64,000 nucleotides of DNA, taken from Bacteroidales bacterium. GTDB lineage: Bacteria; Bacteroidota; Bacteroidia; Bacteroidales; Lentimicrobiaceae. The notes beneath the pieces are model-generated. The model ran no database searches and was not told the DNA's origin. It saw nothing but the letters and a program-made list of their open reading frames with translations. The stretch spans positions 1 to 64,000 of the forward strand of contig JADJEQ010000005.1 in the NCBI GenBank assembly GCA_016709025.1, in the 5' to 3' direction. Below, piece by piece: positions 9,323 to 18,036 of the stretch (the first letter of the stretch is position 1; each line of letters starts with the position of its first letter). The translations under genes were made by a program, and so were the position numbers.

Positions 9323-9583
9323 AATTCCAATTCCCATTCATTATCATGTTCAGGTATCATGTCGCTGACGCAAACCTGAAGCTTTTGCCGGTGTGTAATT
9401 TTTCAAAAAAAACCGCACTTCCTGTGTAAAATTCTTCCAAAAAAAACGTATATTTAGCCCCTGTTCGGCTGAGGATTGCACAAACAAATTTCTCTGTATT
9501 AATTCAATGAATTATCAGGATGATATTTTATAACAGTCTTTAAATCAGATAACCAGCTAAACAGATAACGTTTTTTTCGGGTT

Positions 9584-10816
9584 ATGAAAATGGTAGTCAA
9601 TGCCAGCAACATCTGGATTGGAGGCATGTTGCAGGTTGCTCTTTCGTTTATCAATGAACTCAGGTATTTTCCTGAGCATGAATATCATGTGTTTATATCT
9701 CCCGAGCTTGAGCGCCAGGTAAGGATTGACAAGTTTCCTTCCAACTTCCGGTTTTATTCGTTCATGCGATATGCCGGTTACTCGGCTCCCATTATGATGA
9801 AGTGGATGCGGGTTAAAAAGCTTAGCCGGCTCAAGTTGCTTGAGAACGTAATAAAGCCCGATGTGGTTTTCTCTGTTTTCGGGCCTACTTTCTGGAAACC
9901 CAACGCCCCGCATGTTGCCGGATTTTCTACCCCTCACTTTGTTTATCCCGAATCGCCCTATTTCAGGGAAATTTCTTTAGTACACCGCATTAAGCAAAGT
10001 GTTTTTGGCAGGATCAGGCTTTCCCTGATGATCAGAAATATCGACTTTCTGATTGCTGAAACTGAGGATGTTAAGAGCCGGCTCATCAGTTACCTGAAGG
10101 TCGACGAGCACCGTGTTTTTCACATCTCCAATACTTTGAACGAAATTTACAACGAACCTGATAAGTGGACCTTCAGGGCAAAACTTCCGGAAAGGGAGCC
10201 GGGCGAGTTGCGCCTGGTAACCGTTTCGGCCAACCATTCATTCAAGAATCTGAGCATCATCAACGAGGTGATTTATCAGATCAGAATGTTGCGGCCCTCT
10301 TTAAATGTAAGGTTTGTTCTGACGCTTCACCGCAGGGAATTTAAAAACCTGGGGGCTAACCGCTCACATGTTCATTTTACAAACCGGCTCAATGTGAATG
10401 AGTGCCCTTATCTCTATTCGCAATGTGATTTCATGTTTCTGCCTACGTTGCTCGAATGTTTTTCTGCTTCATACGTTGAAGCCATGAAGATGGGCCTCCC
10501 GATACTGACATCAGACCTTAAATTTGCGAAAGAAGTTTGTGGAGATGCAGCCCTTTACTTTGATCCGATTGATGCCCGTGATATCGCCAAAAAGATAGTT
10601 TACCTGCATGAGAATCCTGAACATCAGGCCAGGATGAAAGCGAAGGGGTATAAGCGTTTAAAGGATTTTGGCACTTCGCGCGACAGAGCCGGGAAATACC
10701 TGGAACTATCCGCTCTGGCATCGAAAATTCCTGCCAGCCAGCGAAATGGCTTACAAAGTATGATTACTTTACCAACTTTATCGATGCCATCCGCCCCTGC
10801 AAATCCGATAGCCTGA
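9584..10816 (+). CDS. Glycosyltransferase family 4-like protein
   Basis: The protein has 410 residues with an N-terminal Rossmann-like half starting MVVNASNIWIGGMLQVAL and a C-terminal GT-B half. The typical nucleotide-sugar site is LLECFSASYVEAMKMGLP, with the E-x7-E pair of group 1 glycosyltransferases, followed by ALYFDPIDARDIA. It probably transfers a sugar from an activated donor to a cell-envelope or exopolysaccharide acceptor; no substrate can be named. ATG at 9590 is an alternative start. The last 18 codons overlap the 3' end of the convergent gene at 10764-12041. The C-terminal tail may therefore be spurious extension after a lost stop. Confidence 0.85.
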   Translation: MKMVVNASNIWIGGMLQVALSFINELRYFPEHEYHVFISPELERQVRIDKFPSNFRFYSFMRYAGYSAPIMMKWMRVKKLSRLKLLENVIKPDVVFSVFGPTFWKPNAPHVAGFSTPHFVYPESPYFREISLVHRIKQSVFGRIRLSLMIRNIDFLIAETEDVKSRLISYLKVDEHRVFHISNTLNEIYNEPDKWTFRAKLPEREPGELRLVTVSANHSFKNLSIINEVIYQIRMLRPSLNVRFVLTLHRREFKNLGANRSHVHFTNRLNVNECPYLYSQCDFMFLPTLLECFSASYVEAMKMGLPILTSDLKFAKEVCGDAALYFDPIDARDIAKKIVYLHENPEHQARMKAKGYKRLKDFGTSRDRAGKYLELSALASKIPASQRNGLQSMITLPTLSMPSAPANPIA

Positions 10817-12041
10817 CCAGGTATACCCCGTTTGTAAGCCCGCTTATATCAAGCTTAATTTCGTTTCTGCCTCTGTTTAACTGCACATTTTCCGATTGTA
10901 TCAGTTGACCGGTAATTGAGAAAACCGAAATTGTAACTGTTTCGGCAATTTCAGCAGTGATGAACAGCCGGGCCTGATCCTGATCAACGAGGTAGATTCC
11001 TGTATTCCGGAAAGTAGATTGTTCGGTGATTCCACCGGGGCCACCGGTGGTTATGCTGAGGTTGAGCCTTACCGGCAGGTGGTCGGAGTTACTGAAAAGG
11101 GCGGTTAGCACATTGGCCGGAACTGTGGTATTGGCAGGTGAATCCGTAATCGATTTATTGTAATGCCTGCCATCCTGCCCAACGGCATGATAAGAATCCT
11201 GTATATATTTTAAACCCAAACTGCCATTTATCAGCTGTGTTGTCGCCATAATATGGTCGAACCGGTCATCCATACCGCCTGTTGACTGACACCCGTTTGA
11301 GTAGTTGGTAACCGATTGGGTGTGCCAGGAAGCAAACGAACTGTTGTTGTTCCAGTCGCCGGGTTTATTCACCGGGTCGAAGAACCTGAAATCACCTGCC
11401 GAAAGATTGATGAGGTTTTGGTAACAGGCTTCAGAGGAGGTGTAGGTGTTAAAGTCGCCCATGATCAGAAAATTGCCTGCCTGGTTGTGATTTTTGAGAT
11501 AGGCAATGGCATTTGAAGTCATTTCCGCACGCTGTTCTGCATCGCTATCTCCGCTTCCGGCCTTAAGATGAGCAACGAGACAGTGCAGGTAGACGGTATC
11601 TCCCTGTTCAAGTGCCGGTGATTTGCAATAGAGAGTAAAAAGGTCGATGTCGCGCACGGAGAATTGCACGACTTCATAGGATTTCAGCACCAGCTTATCA
11701 GAATTGTAATACAGCATATTTACAATATCCGAACCTGCAATATTGGATATATTTCCTTTACGGTAATAAGTTCTTCCGTTTGAGTTGAGTACTGAATTTA
11801 AAATCCGGTTCTGATAAAAATCGTAGTTGCTGATCTCGTTTACAGTAAAAATATCGGGGAGTTCATGACTGATAATGGTATTGATCCAGGCGTCTTTTGT
11901 TTCATGATTGTTATTGCCTGAGGTACAGTATGAAGTATAATTCCCGTAGTTGAGCAAATTGTAGTGCATGATTTTCAGGGTGTCCTGTGCATGGGCAACC
12001 AGCGTGAACCCAAGCAGAAACAGAATCAAAGATTTTTTCAT
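10764..12041 (-). CDS. Secreted endonuclease/exonuclease/phosphatase-fold protein with T9SS tail
   Basis: A signal peptide (about residues 1-18, ending VAHA) is followed by an EEP fold: MHYNLLNYGNY at the start, MGDFNTYTS in the middle and SNSDHLPVRL at the end (Asp-His of the catalytic site). The last 80 residues form a type A T9SS C-terminal domain: ETVTISVFSITGQ, IKLDISGLTNGVYLVRL and a final IKLVK. The tail predicts export through the T9SS and surface anchoring or release. The likely substrate is a phosphodiester, for example extracellular DNA. It is convergent with the glycosyltransferase gene and overlaps it by 53 bases. Confidence 0.9.
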   Translation of the reverse strand: MKKSLILFLLGFTLVAHAQDTLKIMHYNLLNYGNYTSYCTSGNNNHETKDAWINTIISHELPDIFTVNEISNYDFYQNRILNSVLNSNGRTYYRKGNISNIAGSDIVNMLYYNSDKLVLKSYEVVQFSVRDIDLFTLYCKSPALEQGDTVYLHCLVAHLKAGSGDSDAEQRAEMTSNAIAYLKNHNQAGNFLIMGDFNTYTSSEACYQNLINLSAGDFRFFDPVNKPGDWNNNSSFASWHTQSVTNYSNGCQSTGGMDDRFDHIMATTQLINGSLGLKYIQDSYHAVGQDGRHYNKSITDSPANTTVPANVLTALFSNSDHLPVRLNLSITTGGPGGITEQSTFRNTGIYLVDQDQARLFITAEIAETVTISVFSITGQLIQSENVQLNRGRNEIKLDISGLTNGVYLVRLSDLQGRMASIKLVK

Positions 12042-12074
12042 TTAATTCAGAAATAAATAACAATGATAAGATTG

Positions 12075-12105
12075 CAAAGGTACACTTTGAATTTTTAAAT
12101 CGCAG
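12075..12105 (-). promoter_or_regulatory. Promoter of the secreted EEP-fold gene
   Basis: The minus strand carries a perfect -7 element TACCTTTG (12075-12082) about 33 bases upstream of the ATG. Twenty bases further up is CTG (12103-12105) instead of the usual TTG. Confidence 0.5.
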
Positions 12106-12119
12106 GTCATTAAATGTAA

Positions 12120-12392
12120 TTCAATTGAAAGTTATTCATTAGCTGATTGGCTGATTAGCATATTAGTGGATTAGCAGATTAGCTGATTGGCAGATTAGCG
12201 GATTTATTAACTGTTGTCTGCCCTTAATGTGCCCTGTACCTTATAGCTGTATCTCCTGCCACGATTTAGCTGACAGGGAGGTAAGAGGACCGAGAGACAA
12301 GGGGAAAATTCAATTTCCCTATTTCCAAATTTCAATATCCAAAACCTTTCAAAACCTCAATCAATTCAGGTTAGACATTAGAAATTAGGAAT
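12120..12392. repeat. Intergenic octamer repeats and low-complexity DNA
   Basis: TTAGC-based octamers (GATTAGCA, GATTAGCT and variants) are repeated at about 12136-12204. The sequence from 12294 on is the first copy of a direct repeat that recurs 381 bases downstream. No gene is seen. Confidence 0.7.
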
Positions 12393-12566
12393 CAATGTCG
12401 TTTAGTTAAGGATTGTGGATACTGAAAGGTCTTAACGCAAAGTGCGCTGAGGACACGCAAAGAGCCGCAGAGCATGAAAAATCGCATTTCTTTGCGGTTC
12501 TCTGCGATAAACTTTGCGGTTCTCTGCGGTTAATTTTTAATTCATTTCCTAAACTAAACGACATTG
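12393..12566. mobile_element. MITE-like element, copy 2 (174 bp, inverted ends)
   Basis: The ends CAATGTCGTTTAGTTAAGGA (12393-12412) and TCCTAAACTAAACGACATTG (12547-12566) are inverted repeats matching at 19 of 20 positions. The interior (TTTGCGGTTCTCTGCG repeated) is the reverse complement of the interior of copy 1 at 1033-1244. A damaged third copy starts at 12774. Confidence 0.75.
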
Positions 12567-12674
12567 AATTAGAAATTAGAAATTCTACCATGCTCCATGC
12601 TCTGAGCCCTATGCCTTGAGTTATTCCGGGTAACTCCAACCACGATTTATCAGACAAGGGGACAAGGGGAGCGG

Positions 12675-12929
12675 GAGACAAGGAGAAAATTCAATTTCCC
12701 TATTTCCAAATTCCAATATCCAAAACCTTTCAAAACCTCAATCAATTCAGGTTAGACATTAGAAATTAGGAATCAATGTCGTTTGGTTGGGGATTGTGGA
12801 TTGGGGGGGGTTTAACGGGAAGGACGTGCGCTGAGGCCAGGAGCCGCAGAGCATGAAAATCGATTGGGGGCTCGGAAATTGGGGGTCCCTTGGGGGTGAT
12901 TTTTTTAAAAGAAGGGGGGGTTCTACCAT
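12675..12929. repeat. G-corrupted duplicate of 12294-12590
   Basis: From 12675 the sequence repeats 12294 onward almost exactly for about 110 bases (offset 381), including the MITE left end at 12774. From about 12785 the copy is still recognisable (GTGCGCTGAGG, GAGCCGCAGAGCATGAAAA) but has many bases replaced by G runs. It returns to the original at 12921 (TTCTACCATGCTCCATGCTC). About 43 bases are missing within it. This pattern looks like a low-quality duplicated read end rather than biology. Confidence 0.7.
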
Positions 12930-12992
12930 GCTCCATGCTCCATGCCCTGCTCCATGCTCCTGTGCTCTGTGCCCTGTGCTCTGAGCCCTGTG
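12930..12992 (-). repeat. Heptamer array behind the gatD stop codon
   Basis: On the minus strand, units such as CAGGGCT, CAGAGCA, CAGGGCA and TGGAGCA follow one another, mostly with a 7-base period. The array begins two bases after the TAG stop codon of gatD. The GCCCTGT type recurs at 46752-46995. Confidence 0.8.
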
Positions 12993-14378
12993 CTACTTGT
13001 GTACTTTTCGTATAAACTCTTCCACTTCACTCACCCCTCCCTGGTAAACGAGGTATCCATTGTAAGGTTCGCGGGGAGTGGTTTCATCGTTAACGGGTGT
13101 GAGCATCAATCTTCTCACTTCCTCCGGATCATTGGTTTGGCCCAATGCCCAACCTAGTTTAATATAGGCAACTTCCGGAAGCATATTTTCAGCAGGAATA
13201 ATGCCTTTAGCCATCAGGTCGCGGCCGGTATCGTAAACAAACATATGTACATAGCCCCAGAGGGTCTGTACCGTCATGTAAATATGCACTCCGGCAGCAT
13301 GTGCCCGTTCAATGGCGGGGTAAAGGGGTTTATTAACATGTCCGAGGCCCGTACCGGCTATAACGATTCCTTTGTAACCATTGGTGACCAGCGAGTCGAT
13401 GATATCGGGCTGCATGTTGGGATAGTAGTATACAATGGCAACTTTTTCCTCGAAGTAGGGGAGGATGGTTACATTTTTGTCCTTGCGGCGGGGTTTGTAA
13501 TCTTGTTTTATAGGCACAACGCCCTTGCGGGTGACAGTAGCCAGGGGGGTATCACCGATGGTGCGAAAAGTAGAGCGGTAGGATGAGTGCATTTTCCTGA
13601 CCCTGGTACCGCGGTGTAAAAAGCCATATTCATCGCTTGTGGGGCCAAACATACAGACCATTACTTCGGCAATATCGCCGTGACCGGCTGCAGTGCAGGC
13701 ATGCATCAGGTTGAGCGCGGCATCCGAACTGGGCCTGTCTGACGAACGCTGCGAACCAACCAGTACAATGGGTACTGGCGAATTCTGAACCATAAAGGTG
13801 AGCGCGGCTGCAGTGTGGTGCAGGGTATCGGTTCCATGTCCGATTACGATGCCTTCGACTCCGTTTTCAATTTCCTTACCGATGGCAATGGCCAGCTTCC
13901 GGTAGTTTTCGGGAGCCATGTTCTCACTGAATACCGCAAACACTTTTTCGGTGGTCAGGTTGCAGATTTGTGCAAGCTCAGGCACTGCACCATAAAGTTC
14001 ACCCGGTGAAAATGCCGGGATTACAGCACCCGTTCTGTAATCGAGACGTGAGGCAATGGTTCCGCCGGTTCCAATTAATTTAACCTTTGGCAGGCCAGGT
14101 GTATATGGGAACTCCTTTTCCGGGATCTTATAATTCGCTTTTTTGTAGCCGGTTTCCTTCATTCCGGTTACGGTGGCAATGTCGATGCCAACATTGTAGC
14201 CGGTTATAATCTTCAACACTATATGGCGGTCATCGTCACTTTCCGAACGGGGAAGCACAGTTCCCTTGAATAAACCGCGGGTGGTGGTAACCTCGGCCTG
14301 CCCCCATACCCTGACATTGAATTTTTTTAGCGTTTCGAGCGCCGCCCCTTTGTACCCCTGGAAAATATCGTCAGCCAT
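12993..14378 (-). CDS. gatD: Glu-tRNA(Gln) amidotransferase subunit D
   Basis: GatD is the asparaginase-like subunit of the archaeal GatDE enzyme. It releases ammonia from Gln or Asn, which GatE uses to turn Glu-tRNA(Gln) into Gln-tRNA(Gln). The 461 residues show the GatD-specific N-terminal beta-barrel (about 20-90, VWGQAEVTTTRGLFKGTVLP). A type I L-asparaginase fold follows: GTGGTIAS (103-110, Thr107), HGTDTLHHTAAAL (Thr183, Asp184), GSQRSSDRPSSDA and GTRVRKMHSS (Lys262). All four expected catalytic residues can be placed. The N-terminal domain separates it from simple asparaginases. It lies downstream of gatE in the same direction, with 432 bases of repeats between. The complex is described as archaeal, so its presence here suggests ancient transfer. 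Confidence 0.92.
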   Translation of the reverse strand: MADDIFQGYKGAALETLKKFNVRVWGQAEVTTTRGLFKGTVLPRSESDDDRHIVLKIITGYNVGIDIATVTGMKETGYKKANYKIPEKEFPYTPGLPKVKLIGTGGTIASRLDYRTGAVIPAFSPGELYGAVPELAQICNLTTEKVFAVFSENMAPENYRKLAIAIGKEIENGVEGIVIGHGTDTLHHTAAALTFMVQNSPVPIVLVGSQRSSDRPSSDAALNLMHACTAAGHGDIAEVMVCMFGPTSDEYGFLHRGTRVRKMHSSYRSTFRTIGDTPLATVTRKGVVPIKQDYKPRRKDKNVTILPYFEEKVAIVYYYPNMQPDIIDSLVTNGYKGIVIAGTGLGHVNKPLYPAIERAHAAGVHIYMTVQTLWGYVHMFVYDTGRDLMAKGIIPAENMLPEVAYIKLGWALGQTNDPEEVRRLMLTPVNDETTPREPYNGYLVYQGGVSEVEEFIRKVHK

Positions 14379-14404
14379 TTCGTTTGATTGTATTTTGAGT
14401 ATTA

Positions 14405-14507
14405 TTTATTAGCTGATTAGCAAATTAGCTGATTAGCAGATTAGCAGATTAGCAAATTAGCAGATTAGCAGATTAGCAGATTAGCAAATTAGCAGATTAG
14501 CTGATTC
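14405..14507. repeat. GATTAGCA octamer array
   Basis: About twelve units of GATTAGCA, AATTAGCA or GATTAGCT stand head to tail with an 8-base period just upstream of gatD. Similar arrays are at 12136-12204 and 16937-17030. Confidence 0.85.
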
Positions 14508-14815
14508 TACATTCTACATTCGTCATTCGTATTACCTCACCCCCAACCCCTCTCCACCTCATCCGCCCTTCGGGCACCTTCTCCTCAATAGGAGAAGAAA
14601 ATCGGACTTTCCTATAGTTTGCGAGGGGAGCCGGAATCTTAGTTGAGGTTAGTTATTCGTAAATCGTCATTTTTCATTCGTCATTCTACATTTTTACCCT
14701 GAGTGGTGGTGGTCGAGCGGAGTCGATACCAGCCGAAGGGCGTCATTCGTCATTCTACATTTCATTCTACATTCGTCATTCGTCATTCTACAATCGTCAT
14801 TCTACATTCGTCATT
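14508..14815 (-). repeat. gatE-gatD spacer with heptamers overlapping the gatE stop
   Basis: The spacer holds a CCTCACCCCCAACCCCTCTCC-type dispersed repeat near 14535, a short GGTCGAGCGGAGTCGATACC piece near 14710, and a heptamer array from about 14744. On the minus strand the array reads GAATGAC, GAATGTA, GAATGAC, GATTGTA and so on. Its first unit contains the last sense codon (GAA) and the TGA stop of gatE. Confidence 0.8.
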
Positions 14816-16775
14816 CAACAAGCTTTGCCAGTTCGGTCAGTGCTAAATTCCCAATTGCGGAGCGCCGGAGTTGTCCCATGATCCAGTGTTTTTCAACGCC
14901 TGGTTTATGGGTGTGCTGTATCTCGGCGAATTTGGTTTTCAGGAATGGAAGTTTGCCCAACAGTTCATCCTTTGTTACCTTTTTAAATTTAAGGCTGGTG
15001 AGTACCGATTCAAAATCCAGTTTCGGATGCTCATAAACATGGGGCAGCATCAACCAGGCAATCTCCGGGGTCAGCCCTTTTTCCTTCAGGAACTTAAGCA
15101 AGCCGTAAACAATCCGGTAATTAAATTCCGCTACCGGTTTGGCGTGTCCTTCAACAAATTTCAGTTTTTGACCGAAGAGCGTTCCGACGAATGCGGGTTT
15201 ATAACCAAGTTCTTTTACAATCCGTTCAATCAGCGGGAAAAGGTCTTTTTTGAAAATATAGGTATAGGTATCTTCGGGAACTCCCCATTCGTGCATGATG
15301 TGATAACGATCGATGACCTCCTGTGGAAGATTTTTGCCTAATTCGTCAATGGTGCTGTCTTCCAGTGGAATGGGAGCACTATCGGTGTCGGGGTACATGC
15401 GGTCGGCGCCAGGCAATACCCTTTCGAAAATGGTGGTTCCATCCTCAAACGATTTCCGGGTTTCGTTGGGGATGCCGTCGAAAGCCATCCTGCAGCGTTC
15501 TTCAACGGTTTCAATAGCCGTTGGCATATCTTCAGCCGGACCCCAGATCAGAACCTGGGCATCGTCCTGCCCGGATTTCAACTGTCGCCTGATTGCTTCC
15601 CAGTCTTTTAAAGGGATAACGGGTTCTTCTGCTTCGGAATGAGTCATATTGGGATGCTCAAGACAGGCGATTACTTTAAGTCTTTCGCTCAACTCATTGG
15701 CAAACATTTTTCCCGGTTGTGTGAAGTGGGATAGAGCCCCGGCGAATCCCGGAAGGTTTATGGCGATGATCCTGTAATCCGGTTTCTTCGCTTCAACCAG
15801 TGGACCATATTCAAATTTAAAATCGTGATAATCAAGCTGAAGATGAGAAATTTTCCATTCCTTGAAGTTGGGTATTTCTACCCTCAGTCTGTCGCGGAGC
15901 AAAAGCAACGACCACTGCCTGAAGCATTCGTTGTGCGTTAATTCAGGAATCCAGCGGGTGTGGGCTACCCCTTTTATCTCTACCCTGGAGCCTCCGCGGC
16001 AACTGACGTTCACATCCTCGCGGCCGGCGCCGATTCCAGTACGGACTTTGCCGGTACTTCTGTTTAAGAACCGGATGTAATCACAGGCTTCCTTTACTTC
16101 GTCGGGATTTACCATATCGGGATAAGTCACCGTCTCAATCAGGGGCATACCGAGTCTGTCGGTCCTGTAAATCCGGGTATGCCCAATATCGGATACTTCA
16201 CGGCAGGAGTCCTCTTCAAGACTCAGCTGGATAAGGCGTATTTTCTTGTGCCGGAGCGGAATCTCGCCCTCGACGCCGATAATGGCAGTACGTTGAAAGC
16301 CGGTGGGAATACTGCCGTCGAGGTATTGCTTACGGGTAATGTGCACTTCGCCGACAATATTGAGTTTTGAAAGCAGTGAAATTTCAATGGCAATTCCGAG
16401 CGCTTCACGGTTCAGCGGAAAAGGTGGGGTATCGTCCACCTCGTAGGTACAGGTGGTTTCGTTCTTTATCCGGTAAACAATATTCTTCCGGGTCTTGAAT
16501 TCCATCAAAGCCGTACCATCGTATTCGCCGAGCTCGCTGAGCGTCGGGCGCATGTGGCGGACTACTTCGGCATCAAACACATCCGGTTTCTGAAATACGC
16601 CTGCCGGGCAGTGACAAAATAGCTTTTCTCTGGTTTTCAGCTGCTGATGCACTTCCAGCCCCGACATAAAACCAATTCTGTCGTAGGTTTCCTGGGTGGC
16701 ATCCTGTCGTTTGACATAACCGGCTGCTTCACGTGTATTCCGGTAGTTTTCCCTGGGATCGAAAGGTTGATTCAT
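14811..16775 (-). CDS. gatE: Glu-tRNA(Gln) amidotransferase subunit E
   Basis: GatE is the tRNA-binding, kinase/transamidase subunit that phosphorylates the Glu carboxylate on Glu-tRNA(Gln) and amidates it with ammonia from GatD. The 654 residues match GatE rather than GatB. The cradle domain has GLEVHQQL (39-46), FCHCP, TYEVDDTPPFPLN, LSLEEDSCRE, GMPLIETVTYPDM and GAGREDVNVSCRGG. A GAD-type insert shared with bacterial AspRS lies around residues 290-420. A C-terminal helical/YqeY-like tail (about 510-654) ends in the stop region. GatE has the insert; GatB does not. A good promoter lies 30 bases upstream and gatD follows. Partner genes (non-discriminating GluRS, GlnRS, GatCAB) are not in the window. 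Confidence 0.93.
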   Translation of the reverse strand: MNQPFDPRENYRNTREAAGYVKRQDATQETYDRIGFMSGLEVHQQLKTREKLFCHCPAGVFQKPDVFDAEVVRHMRPTLSELGEYDGTALMEFKTRKNIVYRIKNETTCTYEVDDTPPFPLNREALGIAIEISLLSKLNIVGEVHITRKQYLDGSIPTGFQRTAIIGVEGEIPLRHKKIRLIQLSLEEDSCREVSDIGHTRIYRTDRLGMPLIETVTYPDMVNPDEVKEACDYIRFLNRSTGKVRTGIGAGREDVNVSCRGGSRVEIKGVAHTRWIPELTHNECFRQWSLLLLRDRLRVEIPNFKEWKISHLQLDYHDFKFEYGPLVEAKKPDYRIIAINLPGFAGALSHFTQPGKMFANELSERLKVIACLEHPNMTHSEAEEPVIPLKDWEAIRRQLKSGQDDAQVLIWGPAEDMPTAIETVEERCRMAFDGIPNETRKSFEDGTTIFERVLPGADRMYPDTDSAPIPLEDSTIDELGKNLPQEVIDRYHIMHEWGVPEDTYTYIFKKDLFPLIERIVKELGYKPAFVGTLFGQKLKFVEGHAKPVAEFNYRIVYGLLKFLKEKGLTPEIAWLMLPHVYEHPKLDFESVLTSLKFKKVTKDELLGKLPFLKTKFAEIQHTHKPGVEKHWIMGQLRRSAIGNLALTELAKLVE

Positions 16776-16804
16776 CCTGTTTGTTAGGTGTTTTTAGATG
16801 GCGT

Positions 16805-16835
16805 CAAACGTACAGGAATTTTTGGAATTGAACAA
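16805..16835 (-). promoter_or_regulatory. gatE promoter
   Basis: The minus strand reads TTTGTT with TTG at 16833-16835, a 20-base spacer, then TACGTTTG (16805-16812). This matches both elements of the Bacteroidota consensus and leaves a leader of roughly 20-25 bases before the gatE ATG. Confidence 0.65.
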
Positions 16836-16859
16836 AGAAATTCGGGCTTACTTTCGGGA

Positions 16860-17700
16860 ATTTCTTAACCACTCAGGTTTGGATTGCGGATTGCGGATTA
16901 GCTTCGCTGAGCTCCCTTCGGTCGGTTGCGGATTTCGGATTAGCTGATTAGTTGATTAGTTGATTAGCCGATTAGCCGATTAGCCAATTAGCCGATTAGC
17001 GGATTAGCGGATTAGCAGATTTCGGATTGCAGATATCGGATTTCGGATTAGCTGATTAGCCAAATAGCTGATTAGCTGATTAGCATTGGGTTTCAATTGA
17101 AATTTCTACAGCTGATTCGTCATTCGTCATTTCGTCATTCCATTCGTCATTTTTATTAGCCAATAGCCATAGTTCTGGATTTGGATTAGCTGATTAGCCA
17201 AATAGCGATTAGCTGATTAGCCTTCGGATTGCAGATATCGGATTTCGGATTAGCTGATTAGCCAAATAGCTGATTAGCTGATTAGCATTGGGTTTCAATT
17301 GAAATTTCTACAGCTGATTCGTCATTCGTCATTCGCCATTCGTCATTCGTCATTCGTCATTCGTCATTTTTATTAGCCAATTAGCCAATTAGTTGATTAG
17401 CCGATTAGCTGATAAGTAGATTTCGGATTGCGGATTTCGGATTTTGGATTTCTGGTTACTGGTTGCTGGTTGCTGGTTGCTGGTAACTGGTAACTGGTAA
17501 CTGGTAACTGGTAACTGGTTGCTGGCACTCACTACTCACTACTCACTACTTCCTTAATCAGACTCTGACCTCTGACATCTGACTTCTGACTTCTGACCTC
17601 CGACTTCCGACCTCCGACTTCAGCCCACCTTCTCTACGTTGCGCAGGGTAAACTTTGAGCCCGCCTTCACTGCGTTACGTCGGGTAAACTTTGAACTTTG
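16860..17700. repeat. Dense tandem-repeat spacer between gatE and the toxin/antitoxin pair
   Basis: No gene is present. The stretch contains TTAGCCGA/TTAGCTGA octamers (16937-17030) and a direct repeat of about 105 bp (about 17027-17132 and 17226-17331). CATTCGT heptamers follow at 17318-17368. GGATTTC heptamers are around 17425, TGGTAAC and TGGTTGC heptamers at 17454-17522, and CTACTCA heptamers near 17528. TCTGACT/TCTGACC heptamers are at 17568-17620 and TTTGAAC units near 17690. At least six unrelated heptamers lie in under 700 bases. Confidence 0.85.
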
Positions 17701-17729
17701 AACTTTAAGCTTTATTTTAACTATCTTCG
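17698..17729 (+). promoter_or_regulatory. Promoter of the toxin/antitoxin pair
   Basis: TTG (17698-17700), a 21-base spacer and TATCTTCG (17722-17729) fit the Bacteroidota consensus with one mismatch in the -7 element. It lies 4 bases before the chosen ATG, so the transcript would be leaderless or nearly so. Confidence 0.4.
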
Positions 17730-17733
17730 TGCA

Positions 17734-18036
17734 ATGGAACCAAAACCAAAACCGGTATTTGAAAAACGCATCTTCTGGGATGTGGATTTTGAGAAGATCG
17801 ATTACGATGCCAAAGCGAACTTCGTGATTGAGCGGGTTTTTGAGCGCGGTGATGTGGAAGATATCCGCCAGTGCCGCCGGTATTACGGTGATGAAAAAGT
17901 AACGGAAGCCCTGCTGAAAGCGAAGTTTCTGCCGGAGCACCGTATATACCTGGCCAGCGCAGTAATTGGTAAACCAATGGAAGAATTCAGATGTTATTTA
18001 CTCAGACAGTTGAACCCGGGACTTTATCCTTATTAA
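17734..18036 (+). CDS. Putative antitoxin, DUF6922-like
   Basis: This is a small protein of 100 residues (start ATG 17734; an upstream in-frame ATG at 17698 would add 12 residues that fall in repeat DNA). The sequence FWDVDFEKIDYDAKANFVIERVFERGD, written here only as FWDVDFEKID at residues 14-23 and FVIERVFERGD after it, is typical of small Bacteroidota proteins found next to AbiEii-like nucleotidyltransferases. The 3' end overlaps the next gene by 46 bases, a tight coupling common in toxin/antitoxin operons. An antitoxin role is inferred from the partner, not shown by a catalytic motif. Confidence 0.75.
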   Translation: MEPKPKPVFEKRIFWDVDFEKIDYDAKANFVIERVFERGDVEDIRQCRRYYGDEKVTEALLKAKFLPEHRIYLASAVIGKPMEEFRCYLLRQLNPGLYPY

